This document shows positions 26,736-34,139 of a stretch of 64,000 nucleotides of DNA, in pieces. The notes under the pieces are model-generated. The model was given only the letters and a program-made list of their open reading frames with translations, was not told the origin of the DNA and searched no databases. Position 1 is the stretch's first letter; every line of letters begins with the position of its first letter. Source of the stretch: Ilyomonas sp965199845 (GTDB lineage: Bacteria > Bacteroidota > Bacteroidia > Chitinophagales > Chitinophagaceae); the NCBI GenBank assembly GCA_965199845.1, contig CBDATZ010000038.1, positions 62,001-126,000 of the forward strand, written 5' to 3'. The translations under genes and the position numbers were made by a program.

Positions 26736-26742
26736 AACTTTT

Positions 26743-27159
26743 CTATTTTCGCCCGTTTATAATATTTCGTTGCTGCTGCGCCAGCATATCTCTTTGCCTT
26801 TGCTGTGCTTGTTGCGCCAGCATATCCTGGTTTCTCTTTTGTATCTGGTTTTCAGTATCACGGGTTCTTTTTAAGATTTCCTGGTTTCGCTTCGCTGTTT
26901 GGTTTACAGTATCCTGAAATCTTTTTTGTGTCTCTCTTTGTTGACGCGCAGCTTCATCTTGAAATCTTCTTTTCCGTTCTTCTTCATCTGAATTTTGAGG
27001 CTTTTGTTTTTTGGGAAATGAGAACGAAATTTTACCGGTTGAAGTATTCCCGAAATTTCTGCTCCCGGAGTAGCTGCCGGAACTTCTTTTTGTTTTCCTC
27101 GTAATAATAAGAAAAAGAAAAATTACGACACCTGTAATCAAAAAAATAATCGGGCTCAT
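26743..27159 (-). CDS. Small membrane-anchored coiled-coil protein, unknown
   Basis: 138 residues. One N-terminal membrane helix ('MSPIIFLITGVVIFLFLIIT') with no cleavage site, a Ser/Gly-rich spacer, then a ~75-residue Gln/Arg/Asn/Asp-rich helix with internal repeats of 'K-R-x-x-D-x-x-x-Q' type, ending in 'QQRQRDMLAQQQRN'. No family recognised. It is the last gene of the minus-strand accessory block, 65 bases after the Cys-rich lipoprotein gene, so probably co-transcribed. An anchoring or scaffold role is a guess. Confidence 0.65.
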   Translation of the reverse strand: MSPIIFLITGVVIFLFLIITRKTKRSSGSYSGSRNFGNTSTGKISFSFPKKQKPQNSDEEERKRRFQDEAARQQRETQKRFQDTVNQTAKRNQEILKRTRDTENQIQKRNQDMLAQQAQQRQRDMLAQQQRNIINGRK

Positions 27160-27224
27160 AACTTAAGTTTTATTTGTACTTATTAAAAAAATAATCGGGT
27201 TTTTTGTTGTCTGTTCAACTTATC

Positions 27225-27815
27225 TTATCTCTTCATCGTATCAACTCTGCTATCGCTGTTAGTTCCTTGCTCTGATTTTGTAACCGATCCGTTTTTGTCG
27301 CCGACAAACCAATCAAATGCTTCTTTCACATCACTGGCTTCCAGTTCTACTTTCCACTCATCTGATGTTTCAGAATACGTTGCAACCCACTGCCCGCGCA
27401 ATGTGTTGGCAGAAACAGTTTTGGTTTGGCAGCATTTAGTTGTTGCTTCCTGAACCATCTTATAGCCGTATGGACTTCCGTCAGGTTTACATTTGCAAAG
27501 TGAAGGCTCATCTTTATTAGGATCGGTATCTACATCGTATTGCATACAGGCCTTTCGCACTGTTTCCCAATCTGTATAAGGCATAGAAACCGTTACAACT
27601 TCATTTTGCTGTGCTAAATAATTCTGTACTTTTTGTACTGCTTGTTGTTCCGTTAATTCCTTTTCTTTTTTAACTTCAACACTAATGTCGGGAGACTTAG
27701 CTGTATCTGTTAAATTACTTACATCAATACTTACATGACTTTTACATCCTGGAAGAGATAGCCATAATATCATCGCTATAATTATCGGGAAAGAGAGTTT
27801 ATAAAGGGTTTTCAT
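27225..27815 (-). CDS. Cysteine-containing lipoprotein, unknown
   Basis: 196 residues with a lipoprotein signal (lipobox 'LPGC' at about residues 21-24). The mature part begins with Asp/Val-rich then Lys/Glu-rich sequence, followed by a compact domain with five cysteines ('KACMQYD', 'LCKCKP', 'KCCQTK') and 'LRGQWVATYSETSDEWKVELEA', where the Trp/Glu pattern looks like a small beta-sheet. It starts 10 bases after the stop of the 27826-28410 gene, so it is co-transcribed with the tagged genes. A possible periplasmic immunity or anchoring partner; unproven. Confidence 0.7.
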   Translation of the reverse strand: MKTLYKLSFPIIIAMILWLSLPGCKSHVSIDVSNLTDTAKSPDISVEVKKEKELTEQQAVQKVQNYLAQQNEVVTVSMPYTDWETVRKACMQYDVDTDPNKDEPSLCKCKPDGSPYGYKMVQEATTKCCQTKTVSANTLRGQWVATYSETSDEWKVELEASDVKEAFDWFVGDKNGSVTKSEQGTNSDSRVDTMKR

Positions 27816-27825
27816 AAAAATTCAT

Positions 27826-28410
27826 TTAAGAATTTGAACTAGAAGATTCATCTTCTTCGGTAGTATCAGAACTTGTTTCTTCGGTTGAACTGCTATCGCC
27901 TGAACCTGTATCATCACCGGAACCGCTATCTTCGGATGAACTTGCAGAATCTGTATTGTGTGGACTTGTATGCGGATTAAAGCCAAAAGTTCCGGCACAG
28001 TTGATTGGCGTTTCCGGCGCTGACGGAGAATAGATACAGGCAGACAAAGTATAATCAACATCATCTTCTGTAAACTGGCCGAAATGCACAACTGCTTTTA
28101 CAGATTGCCCGGAATCAAGCCCGGTTTCCTGCTGAAAATCGAATGTCTGGTTACCGCTTCCGCCGGTAGCATTATCTAAGGTAAATTGTACATAAAAAGC
28201 ACCGGATGCGAGAGATGATAAATTGCTTACATCTACACAAAAATCATATTCTACGCCGGGTACTGGAAAGGCTTCATTTGTTGTTCCGCCATCAGGACTA
28301 ACATAAACTGTATCTGTAGTAGTAAGCTTTGTGTTATCTGTCTGCGGCGCATCGCTTCCACCATCTGCTGAATCCGGATCGGGACCAAAATAAAAAATAA
28401 CTGGTTTCAT
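27826..28410 (-). CDS. SPDPD-tag protein 5: CARDB-like domain with acidic tail
   Basis: 194 residues. The N-terminus is 'MKPVIFYFGPDPDSADGG', a variant of the tag shared by the next four genes. After a short linker a ~100-residue domain looks beta-sandwich, like CARDB adhesion modules ('YDFCVDVSNLSSLASGAFYVQFTLDNATGG', 'LDSGQSVKAVVHFGQF'). The last ~45 residues are Ser/Asp/Glu/Thr low complexity. Unlike its relatives the acidic stretch is C-terminal here. No signal peptide. It sits between the GH25 protein (44-base gap) and the lipoprotein (10-base gap). Function unknown; a non-enzymatic binding partner is likely. Confidence 0.75.
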   Translation of the reverse strand: MKPVIFYFGPDPDSADGGSDAPQTDNTKLTTTDTVYVSPDGGTTNEAFPVPGVEYDFCVDVSNLSSLASGAFYVQFTLDNATGGSGNQTFDFQQETGLDSGQSVKAVVHFGQFTEDDVDYTLSACIYSPSAPETPINCAGTFGFNPHTSPHNTDSASSSEDSGSGDDTGSGDSSSTEETSSDTTEEDESSSSNS

Positions 28411-28454
28411 ATAGTTTGTTGTTTTTAAAATAATGAATGAAGATTTTGGAATGA

Positions 28455-29378
28455 TTAACTGCCAATACCAAGACGCTGTAACATCGTATCAAATGAAGGT
28501 TTGTCAGCACCTTGTATATAAACGCTGATATCAGGGCTGCCAAAACCGGGAATGCTTTTCGGAAATTTGGTTTCATCAAGCGCAGAAGAACCATCACCGC
28601 AATATTGCCACAACGCAATATCGTCTAATGTCCAGGCTTCCAGTCCATGTCTTGTCATTTGTCTCGTATAAGCCGGGTTCCATACGGCATCGCAACCCAT
28701 TTTATCGGTAATGCCTTTATCGCGCATAGCGCCTCGGCCATAAAGCATAACATTGCGACCTGTAACACTTTTTATACGCTCAGCACAGGCTGTGGTACAG
28801 TCTATAATTTTTTGAGCGCTGGCATCTCTGTTCGGGTTTCTTTTATGCTTGCCATCTGTTCCATCCTGTCCTAATTCCACATCTACGATAGGGATAATAT
28901 CGCCATTGTCCCAGCCACCGGCATCATTAATAACATCTAAGTAATTATCAGCCTGGTCTGCGCCGTCCTGCCAGAAATTCAGAAACAGATAAGCGCCTCT
29001 AAACCATGTAGAACCATACCTATCACCGGCAACTGTTTTCAATAATGGCCAGTTTCTGGCAAACCAACCTTTATCGTTAGACCAGCCTTTTGTGCCTTGC
29101 GTGGCTTTCAGAATGGCACCATAAAACCTGGCATCATTTACCAATACATCCCAGGCTGGCGCGCCATGTAAGTCCTGCGAATACACATCTACAAAAAAAT
29201 ACCCGGTAGATGTTTTGGGAACTTCCGGTGCACTATCGGAAGATGTATTTTCTGAAGAATCGTCTGTATCCAATGAGGTATCAGCATCAATTGTACTTGT
29301 GTCAGTTGAAGAATCTTCGGATGAAGAAGAGCTATCTGTATCATCCGGATCGAGGCTAAAAAGAAATGTGTGTTTCAT
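28455..29378 (-). CDS. SPDPD-tag protein 4: GH25 muramidase
   Basis: 307 residues. Tag 'MKHTFLFSLDPDDTD' and a ~40-residue Ser/Asp/Thr linker precede a GH25 lysozyme domain: 'YFFVDVYSQDLHGAPAWD' (D64 at the conserved strand-1 position), 'FYGAILKATQGTKGW', 'RGAYLFLNFWQDGADQADNYL', the catalytic 'IVDVE' with D166 and E168, 'NVMLYGRGAMRD' and 'DIALWQYCGDG'. It should cleave MurNAc-GlcNAc bonds. No signal peptide is present, which is unusual for a wall hydrolase outside phage. Part of a run of five tagged genes. Confidence 0.85.
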   Translation of the reverse strand: MKHTFLFSLDPDDTDSSSSSEDSSTDTSTIDADTSLDTDDSSENTSSDSAPEVPKTSTGYFFVDVYSQDLHGAPAWDVLVNDARFYGAILKATQGTKGWSNDKGWFARNWPLLKTVAGDRYGSTWFRGAYLFLNFWQDGADQADNYLDVINDAGGWDNGDIIPIVDVELGQDGTDGKHKRNPNRDASAQKIIDCTTACAERIKSVTGRNVMLYGRGAMRDKGITDKMGCDAVWNPAYTRQMTRHGLEAWTLDDIALWQYCGDGSSALDETKFPKSIPGFGSPDISVYIQGADKPSFDTMLQRLGIGS

Positions 29379-29428
29379 ATACTTTAATTCAAGATGATAA
29401 ATAAGATTATTGTTTTGTACGCATTTGT

Positions 29429-30424
29429 TTATATAGCTGAACCAATGTCTTCGGCATTAGAAAAAATAGACGAGCCGTTATACTTCGGTTCTTTTTGTAT
29501 CACACCGTTTTTAAAGTCTGCCCAGGAGGATGGTTTTAGGATGGATATATACTTCGCAGGTATGCCGGGAAGGTTGTGCTGCATCTTTACCATTGACCAG
29601 AAATCACTGCCCGATTCATCCCAGGTTAAGCTTTGCTGACTTAATAATTTTCGGGTTCGTTCGCGGCATGTTTTTACATAAGCAATGCCGCTTGTTACCT
29701 GTATTTTGGCTTCATCGGCAGTAAGATTGCGTGTACAGGTTTGCCCGCTGCAAAAATTGCCATGCAGTTGAGAAGGTGTTGCAAAATGATCGTCATCGGG
29801 AGAATATAATTGAAACAATCCATTCTCAATAGAAGCGTTATTTACAATCTTTCCTGTAGAGCAAGGGTTGCCGCCGCTTTCGTGTTTTATCCATCGCAGC
29901 AAAACTTCAACCGGTAAATCTTCTGCAAATTGAGTTACCAATGCACGCCAGGATTCTACGCCGTAGGGACGTACAGGAGCCGTTATACCGGCATCGGATG
30001 AACCAGCATCAGATTGTGTGTTTGCAGACGTATCATCCGTGCTTTGATTTGTAGTATCGGTTGATCCGTCGCCGGTGTCTGTGTCGGATGTGCTTGTATC
30101 ATTCTCATTGCCGGCATCAGAAGAAGTATCCTGCGTGTCGTCAGATGTATCTGATGTGTCTGTGTCTGATGTATTGGTTGTGTCTGTTGTGCTTTGATCC
30201 TCGCTCGCATCGCCTGAATCATTGGTATCCTGATCATTACTTGTATCACTCGAATCATCGCTTGTAGAAGAGTCATCTTCAGTGGAAGGATCGGGAGAAT
30301 CGTCTTTTGACAAATCATGTTCTGATATAGGTTCGGAATCAGTTGATGATTCGGTATCTGTATCATCAGAAGAAGCATCACCGGAATCATCCGGATCGGG
30401 ACTAAAGAAAAATGTGTGTTTCAT
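29429..30424 (-). CDS. SPDPD-tag protein 3: SLT lytic transglycosylase-like
   Basis: The ATG at 30424 ('MKHTFFFSPDPDDSG') gives 331 residues; it is preferred over the upstream ATG at 30496 because the tag then matches its relatives. The linker is very long (~135 residues of Asp, Ser, Thr). The C-terminal half holds an SLT-type fold: 'VLLRWIKHESGGNPCS' with catalytic E182, 'IENGLFQLYSP' (conserved GLFQ motif), and 'IAYVKTC'. Lytic transglycosylases break the same bond as muramidases but form anhydro-MurNAc. Four cysteines are present. No signal peptide. Confidence 0.82.
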   Translation of the reverse strand: MKHTFFFSPDPDDSGDASSDDTDTESSTDSEPISEHDLSKDDSPDPSTEDDSSTSDDSSDTSNDQDTNDSGDASEDQSTTDTTNTSDTDTSDTSDDTQDTSSDAGNENDTSTSDTDTGDGSTDTTNQSTDDTSANTQSDAGSSDAGITAPVRPYGVESWRALVTQFAEDLPVEVLLRWIKHESGGNPCSTGKIVNNASIENGLFQLYSPDDDHFATPSQLHGNFCSGQTCTRNLTADEAKIQVTSGIAYVKTCRERTRKLLSQQSLTWDESGSDFWSMVKMQHNLPGIPAKYISILKPSSWADFKNGVIQKEPKYNGSSIFSNAEDIGSAI

Positions 30425-30543
30425 ACTGCAATTTTTAAAATGAAGGTGTATTGAAGTTCTTTGAAGAAAATATCTCTCTGGAAAAGTTGTAATCAATACA
30501 AATTTCTATCTGTATTAATTACAACTATTGTTGTTTTGTTGGA

Positions 30544-31344
30544 TTACTTTTTATACATAACATATATACGATCTAAACCGCCGGATGTTGACCAATCGGT
30601 TTGATCCCAGAAGCCTAATTGCTCCATCATTCCCATTAGCGTAGAAAATGATACATTTTGTTCAGCACCAGAGCCAACCGGAGATGGGTTCATGGTTTCA
30701 ACAGTTGTTCCGTCCGGCGTTCCATCGCCATTCATACCAATTACAGCAATGGCGTGTGCGCCTTTGCCGCCCACTGATGCACGAACAAACACAATAGGAC
30801 CGCTGGCTTCTAACAATGAAGCAAATCCATCTACGCCATAACACATGGGATAGTCAAACGCAAGTCCTAAAATATCGCCAACAGGTTGCGTGTCTTCCGG
30901 CTTCAAACCGCAGCTAATATCGTATTGCGGACCGGCAGCCGTAACCATGTCTTTTATTTCCTGAACCGTGTAAGATGGACCTGATGAAGAATTGTCTTTA
31001 TCACGCCAATATGTAAGCACCATCGCGCTTGACGCTGCCCAACATGTGCAATTATCCGGTTGTGCAACCAGGAATACATCGTAGTGAATATTCACCGGAG
31101 TTGCTGAGCCTGACGATGAATCGCCTGTTGTACTGCTGTCTGAAGTTGTATCTGACGATGAATCGCTTGTTGAAGAATCATCGGATGATGAAGATGTATC
31201 ATCAGATGAGGAGGTATCACTGCTTGTGTCTGTTGAAGAATCATCCGTAGTATCAGTAGCCGTATCAGTTGTTGAAGAATCATCGGATGATGAACCGCCA
31301 TCTGTTTCATCCGGATCGGGACTAAAGAAAAATAATTGTTTCAT
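30544..31344 (-). CDS. SPDPD-tag protein 2: C39/papain-like cysteine peptidase
   Basis: 266 residues. Tag 'MKQLFFFSPDPDETDGG' and a ~65-residue Ser/Asp/Thr linker precede a papain-like domain of the C39-like-2/AvrRpt2 type: Q95 and C101 in 'AQPDNCTCWAASSAMVLTYW', H197 in 'GGKGAHAIAVIGMNGDG' and N219 in 'VETMNP'. All triad residues are present. Such peptidases cut protein or peptide substrates, and some are effectors. No signal peptide. A 67-base gap separates it from the tagged gene upstream, 119 from the one downstream. Confidence 0.85.
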   Translation of the reverse strand: MKQLFFFSPDPDETDGGSSSDDSSTTDTATDTTDDSSTDTSSDTSSSDDTSSSSDDSSTSDSSSDTTSDSSTTGDSSSGSATPVNIHYDVFLVAQPDNCTCWAASSAMVLTYWRDKDNSSSGPSYTVQEIKDMVTAAGPQYDISCGLKPEDTQPVGDILGLAFDYPMCYGVDGFASLLEASGPIVFVRASVGGKGAHAIAVIGMNGDGTPDGTTVETMNPSPVGSGAEQNVSFSTLMGMMEQLGFWDQTDWSTSGGLDRIYVMYKK

Positions 31345-31411
31345 TTTGTTTTGTTTTTCTATGAAGAATAAAGCCCTGACTTTTTAATTGGTCAAGGCTT
31401 GAAATTAAGAG

Positions 31412-32101
31412 TTACCCGTTTCGTGGATCACCGGGAATCCAGGAAGAATAGATTTTATAAGCAACAATAAATGCATCGCTGTTAGTAGATATATCAAATG
31501 ACCATCCCATCGGTTCTGAACCAAAACAATCAAACCTCAAATCAGCCGTTTGCTGTGGCAAAATGATCTGCGATTTTTTACCACCCAAATTTGAACTGAT
31601 GCTTAATGTAGTACCCAGAACGTTTACATTTTTTACCTGGAAATGCATTACCTGGCCGCCCTGGTAAGTAACCGATTTATCGCCGTTCCATGAACCGGAA
31701 TCTAACACGCGAAAGCCTTCTGAATCTTTATCTGTATCAGATGTAGTTGCCGTTGTGTCTGTAGAATTGGTAGAAGTATCGTCCGAAGAAGAACCTGATG
31801 AATCAGAGGAAGATGTATCATCAGTTGATGAATCGGAAGAAGATGTATCATCAGATGATGAATCAGAAGAAGAAGTATCATCGGATGAGGAACCGGAATC
31901 TGTTGTGGAAGAATCATCGGAAGTATCCGTACTTGTTGACGTATCGGAATCCGATGTATCAGTCGAAGTATCATCAGTTGATGTATCGGAGTCTGATGTA
32001 TCCGTTGAAGTATCATCTGATGACGTATCATCGGTTGATGAACCACCATCTGTATCATCCGGATCGGGACTAAAATAAAATGCTTGTTTGAGGTAAATCA
32101 T
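31412..32101 (-). CDS. SPDPD-tag protein 1: beta-rich domain with long S/D/T linker
   Basis: 229 residues. The tag reads 'KQAFYFSPDPDDTDGG' after an extra 'MIYL'. Residues ~20-125 are almost pure Ser, Asp and Thr with near-repeats of D-D-T-S-S-S-D-S-S. The last ~100 residues ('GFRVLDSGSWNGDKSVTYQGGQVMHFQVKNVNV' onward) look like a beta-sandwich of unknown family. No catalytic motif, no signal peptide. The DNA of the linker is a chain of ~30-base imperfect repeats and could change in length by slippage. Confidence 0.75.
   Translation of the reverse strand: MIYLKQAFYFSPDPDDTDGGSSTDDTSSDDTSTDTSDSDTSTDDTSTDTSDSDTSTSTDTSDDSSTTDSGSSSDDTSSSDSSSDDTSSSDSSTDDTSSSDSSGSSSDDTSTNSTDTTATTSDTDKDSEGFRVLDSGSWNGDKSVTYQGGQVMHFQVKNVNVLGTTLSISSNLGGKKSQIILPQQTADLRFDCFGSEPMGWSFDISTNSDAFIVAYKIYSSWIPGDPRNG
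31780..32060. repeat. Imperfect DNA tandem repeats coding the S/D/T linker
   Basis: Repeating units such as GATGATGAATCAGAAGAAG and GTATCATCGG (plus-strand view) run through this region. Smaller similar tracts are in the linkers of the 29429 and 30544 genes. The opposite strand gives open but spurious Ser/Glu/Val-rich frames. Confidence 0.7.
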
Positions 32102-32172
32102 TGTAATGAAAATTGATTGTGTTTATGAATAAAAGATAATTGAATAAATGAGATTGTTACAGGCTGATTGAA

Positions 32173-33969
32173 CTATGAATACGTATAAGTATCCAGCGGG
32201 TTCGGCAGTTTTGGAAACTGGTAGTTTACACAGCCAAGCACCCACATATCGAATTTCGGGTTCGGTCTTTTCGGCAACATTACGGTTGTTGTTGTGGCAG
32301 CATTTATATTGTACGTACTCTCAAAGTCTTCAAAGATTTCATTGTTCTGAATCTGAAGATGATAATTGCCTGCCTTCATAGAATCAAACGATACTTTACC
32401 TGTATTGTCTGTTAAAGCAGAAAAGCTGGAGCCATCATTTACATTGGTTAAGTCTATATCTAAAGAAGCGACTGCATTGTTAGAAGGATCGGTAAATGAA
32501 AATACAATGGAAAACGTAGCCGGTTGCTGCGGCTGCCCGATTGGAAAATGCCATTTGATAGGAATATGTCCCGGTAAAAATATCCTGCCTCTTATGGCTG
32601 ATGCCAACGCCGGTTTTGCTGCTACGCTATCATCTGTATGCTCCAATGGCATGATAGTGCTGCGCCTTAATAAAGACGGATTTACTGTCGTCGTTGTCGG
32701 AGCATTTCGAAGCATAATAAACGGTACTGTTTTTTTATCTGTTCCCGTATCTGTAAGCCTGATTTTTGATACTTCTTTATGCTCGGGCTGAACCGTTTTC
32801 AGCATAGAAATATTTTTTAGCCTGGCTATTTCAGAAAAATTATAAGTAGCCGGTGCCGGGTTGCTTACTTCAGCCGGTGCACTTGCATCGGGCACCAGGT
32901 ATTGCATAATTCTTCTTACAAAAATAAACTTGTCTATAAAGGCAGGTAATATGCCTGCATTTTCGTTGGCGCCATCCGAAACAATTATTGTGTTATCGGC
33001 TGCATTAAACTTCCAGTATGGCGAGTTTATCATCTCTTTCTTAAACCAGTTTCGCTGTACGGTTACAAACAAATATTCAAACTCTATTTTACTTACCGGC
33101 GCATCCGATGAGCTGCTGTAAGCGTTATATAAATCGTCGCCTAAAAAAGCTTTTGCATCGCTCTCCATAGTTGTAATCTCGCTACTATCCATGCTTATCT
33201 TTTTCCACCCGCTAAAATCGTATTTATAAATACTTTGCGGCAGGCAAAAGGTAGGCAGGTAATCAACATTCGAATTGACTGTTCTTTCCGTATCGAATGT
33301 GTTTTTTAAATTGATGATTTCATTATTAAAATTGCTTTTGAAAATGCTTCTTTCGTTTAACCCGGTTACCACTTTTAAAGCGTCTTCAATTTTGTTTTTA
33401 TTGCCATTGATAATCCAGTCGTTCAGCAAAACGCTTTTCTGTAAATCTAACTGTTGCTTTTGTTGTAAAAATGTTTGGTTACTGGCGGTATCGCCCTGGC
33501 TTAAAGAAGCATTTACAGCAATGATCTGATCGTCTAATGCAGCCACTTTTGCCTGCAAGTCTTTATACTTTGCGTATTCTGGTGTAGCATCAAGATTTTC
33601 GCCGGTAAATAAGATGGCTCTCGCCGTATTGTAAGCCGCTTTGTCTTCATCAGAAATGGTTGTATCTACCAGGATGGCATTGTTTAAAACTTTTGAATAC
33701 GCATCCTGTAACATTTCATCTGTATTCAACTGGAATATTTTGGAATCTCTGATAACAGCATTTGCTATCTGGGCAAACGCCATTTTATTTTCATCGTTTT
33801 GTCTTACTTCATCTCCGGATGAAGCATTCGGATTTAAAAAATTGAAATCGAAATTGGTAAAACTTACCGTTGTAGGCGCGAAGGCAAGAAAATACGGATC
33901 CGTTTTATCCGTATCTATATTTTCATATAGCTTTTGCAGTTTAGCAAAAATGATGGCATTCAGATACAT
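32173..33969 (-). CDS. Large protein of unknown function with C-terminal Ig/CarboxypepD-like domain
   Basis: 598 residues, no signal peptide. The first ~230 residues are mostly helical ('LQAKVAALDDQIIAVNASL' coiled coil). A middle part contains 'VQRNWFKKEMINSPYWKF', 'VSDGANENAGILPAFIDKFIFVRRI', which parallels residues in the 34140-35690 protein. After a Thr/Pro-rich stretch a C-terminal domain ('TDNTGKVSFDSMKAGNYHLQI') looks like a carboxypeptidase-regulatory/SpaA Ig fold, and the end 'MWVLGCVNYQFPKLPNPLD' again parallels the other protein. The tagged gene starts 71 bases downstream. Unrecognised family. Confidence 0.7.
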   Translation of the reverse strand: MYLNAIIFAKLQKLYENIDTDKTDPYFLAFAPTTVSFTNFDFNFLNPNASSGDEVRQNDENKMAFAQIANAVIRDSKIFQLNTDEMLQDAYSKVLNNAILVDTTISDEDKAAYNTARAILFTGENLDATPEYAKYKDLQAKVAALDDQIIAVNASLSQGDTASNQTFLQQKQQLDLQKSVLLNDWIINGNKNKIEDALKVVTGLNERSIFKSNFNNEIINLKNTFDTERTVNSNVDYLPTFCLPQSIYKYDFSGWKKISMDSSEITTMESDAKAFLGDDLYNAYSSSSDAPVSKIEFEYLFVTVQRNWFKKEMINSPYWKFNAADNTIIVSDGANENAGILPAFIDKFIFVRRIMQYLVPDASAPAEVSNPAPATYNFSEIARLKNISMLKTVQPEHKEVSKIRLTDTGTDKKTVPFIMLRNAPTTTTVNPSLLRRSTIMPLEHTDDSVAAKPALASAIRGRIFLPGHIPIKWHFPIGQPQQPATFSIVFSFTDPSNNAVASLDIDLTNVNDGSSFSALTDNTGKVSFDSMKAGNYHLQIQNNEIFEDFESTYNINAATTTTVMLPKRPNPKFDMWVLGCVNYQFPKLPNPLDTYTYS

Positions 33970-34084
33970 TACATGTCTTTTAAAATATGAAAGAGTACAA
34001 CCACGTAATTAATTGTTGAAGGTTGTATGCAAATAGCTTATTGGTTGCTTGCGCCTGTCTTATCCGGGCGATTCACAATGATTT

Positions 34085-34120
34085 AAAACCGTTGCTGGCT
34101 TAACGACCAGCAACGGTTTT
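34085..34120. terminator. Terminator between the two large accessory genes
   Basis: Stem AAAACCGTTGCTGG / CCAGCAACGGTTTT with an 8-base loop, 20 bases past the stop of the 34140-35690 gene. Reads as terminator on both strands. It implies a separate promoter for the 33969 to 26743 genes. Confidence 0.87.
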
Positions 34121-34139
34121 TTATCTTATAAATAAGCTT

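Larger units (their letters stand above)
26424..26742. other. Intergenic region between rho and the accessory block
   Basis: About 320 bases without a gene: the rho terminator, then AT-rich sequence, then an 18-base exact tandem repeat just after the last gene of the accessory block. Confidence 0.6.

Noticed and set aside
31755..32078. Plus-strand Ser/Glu/Val-rich frame opposite the 31412-32101 gene
   Set aside because: Antisense of the low-complexity linker; the minus frame has the tag and a folded C-terminal domain.
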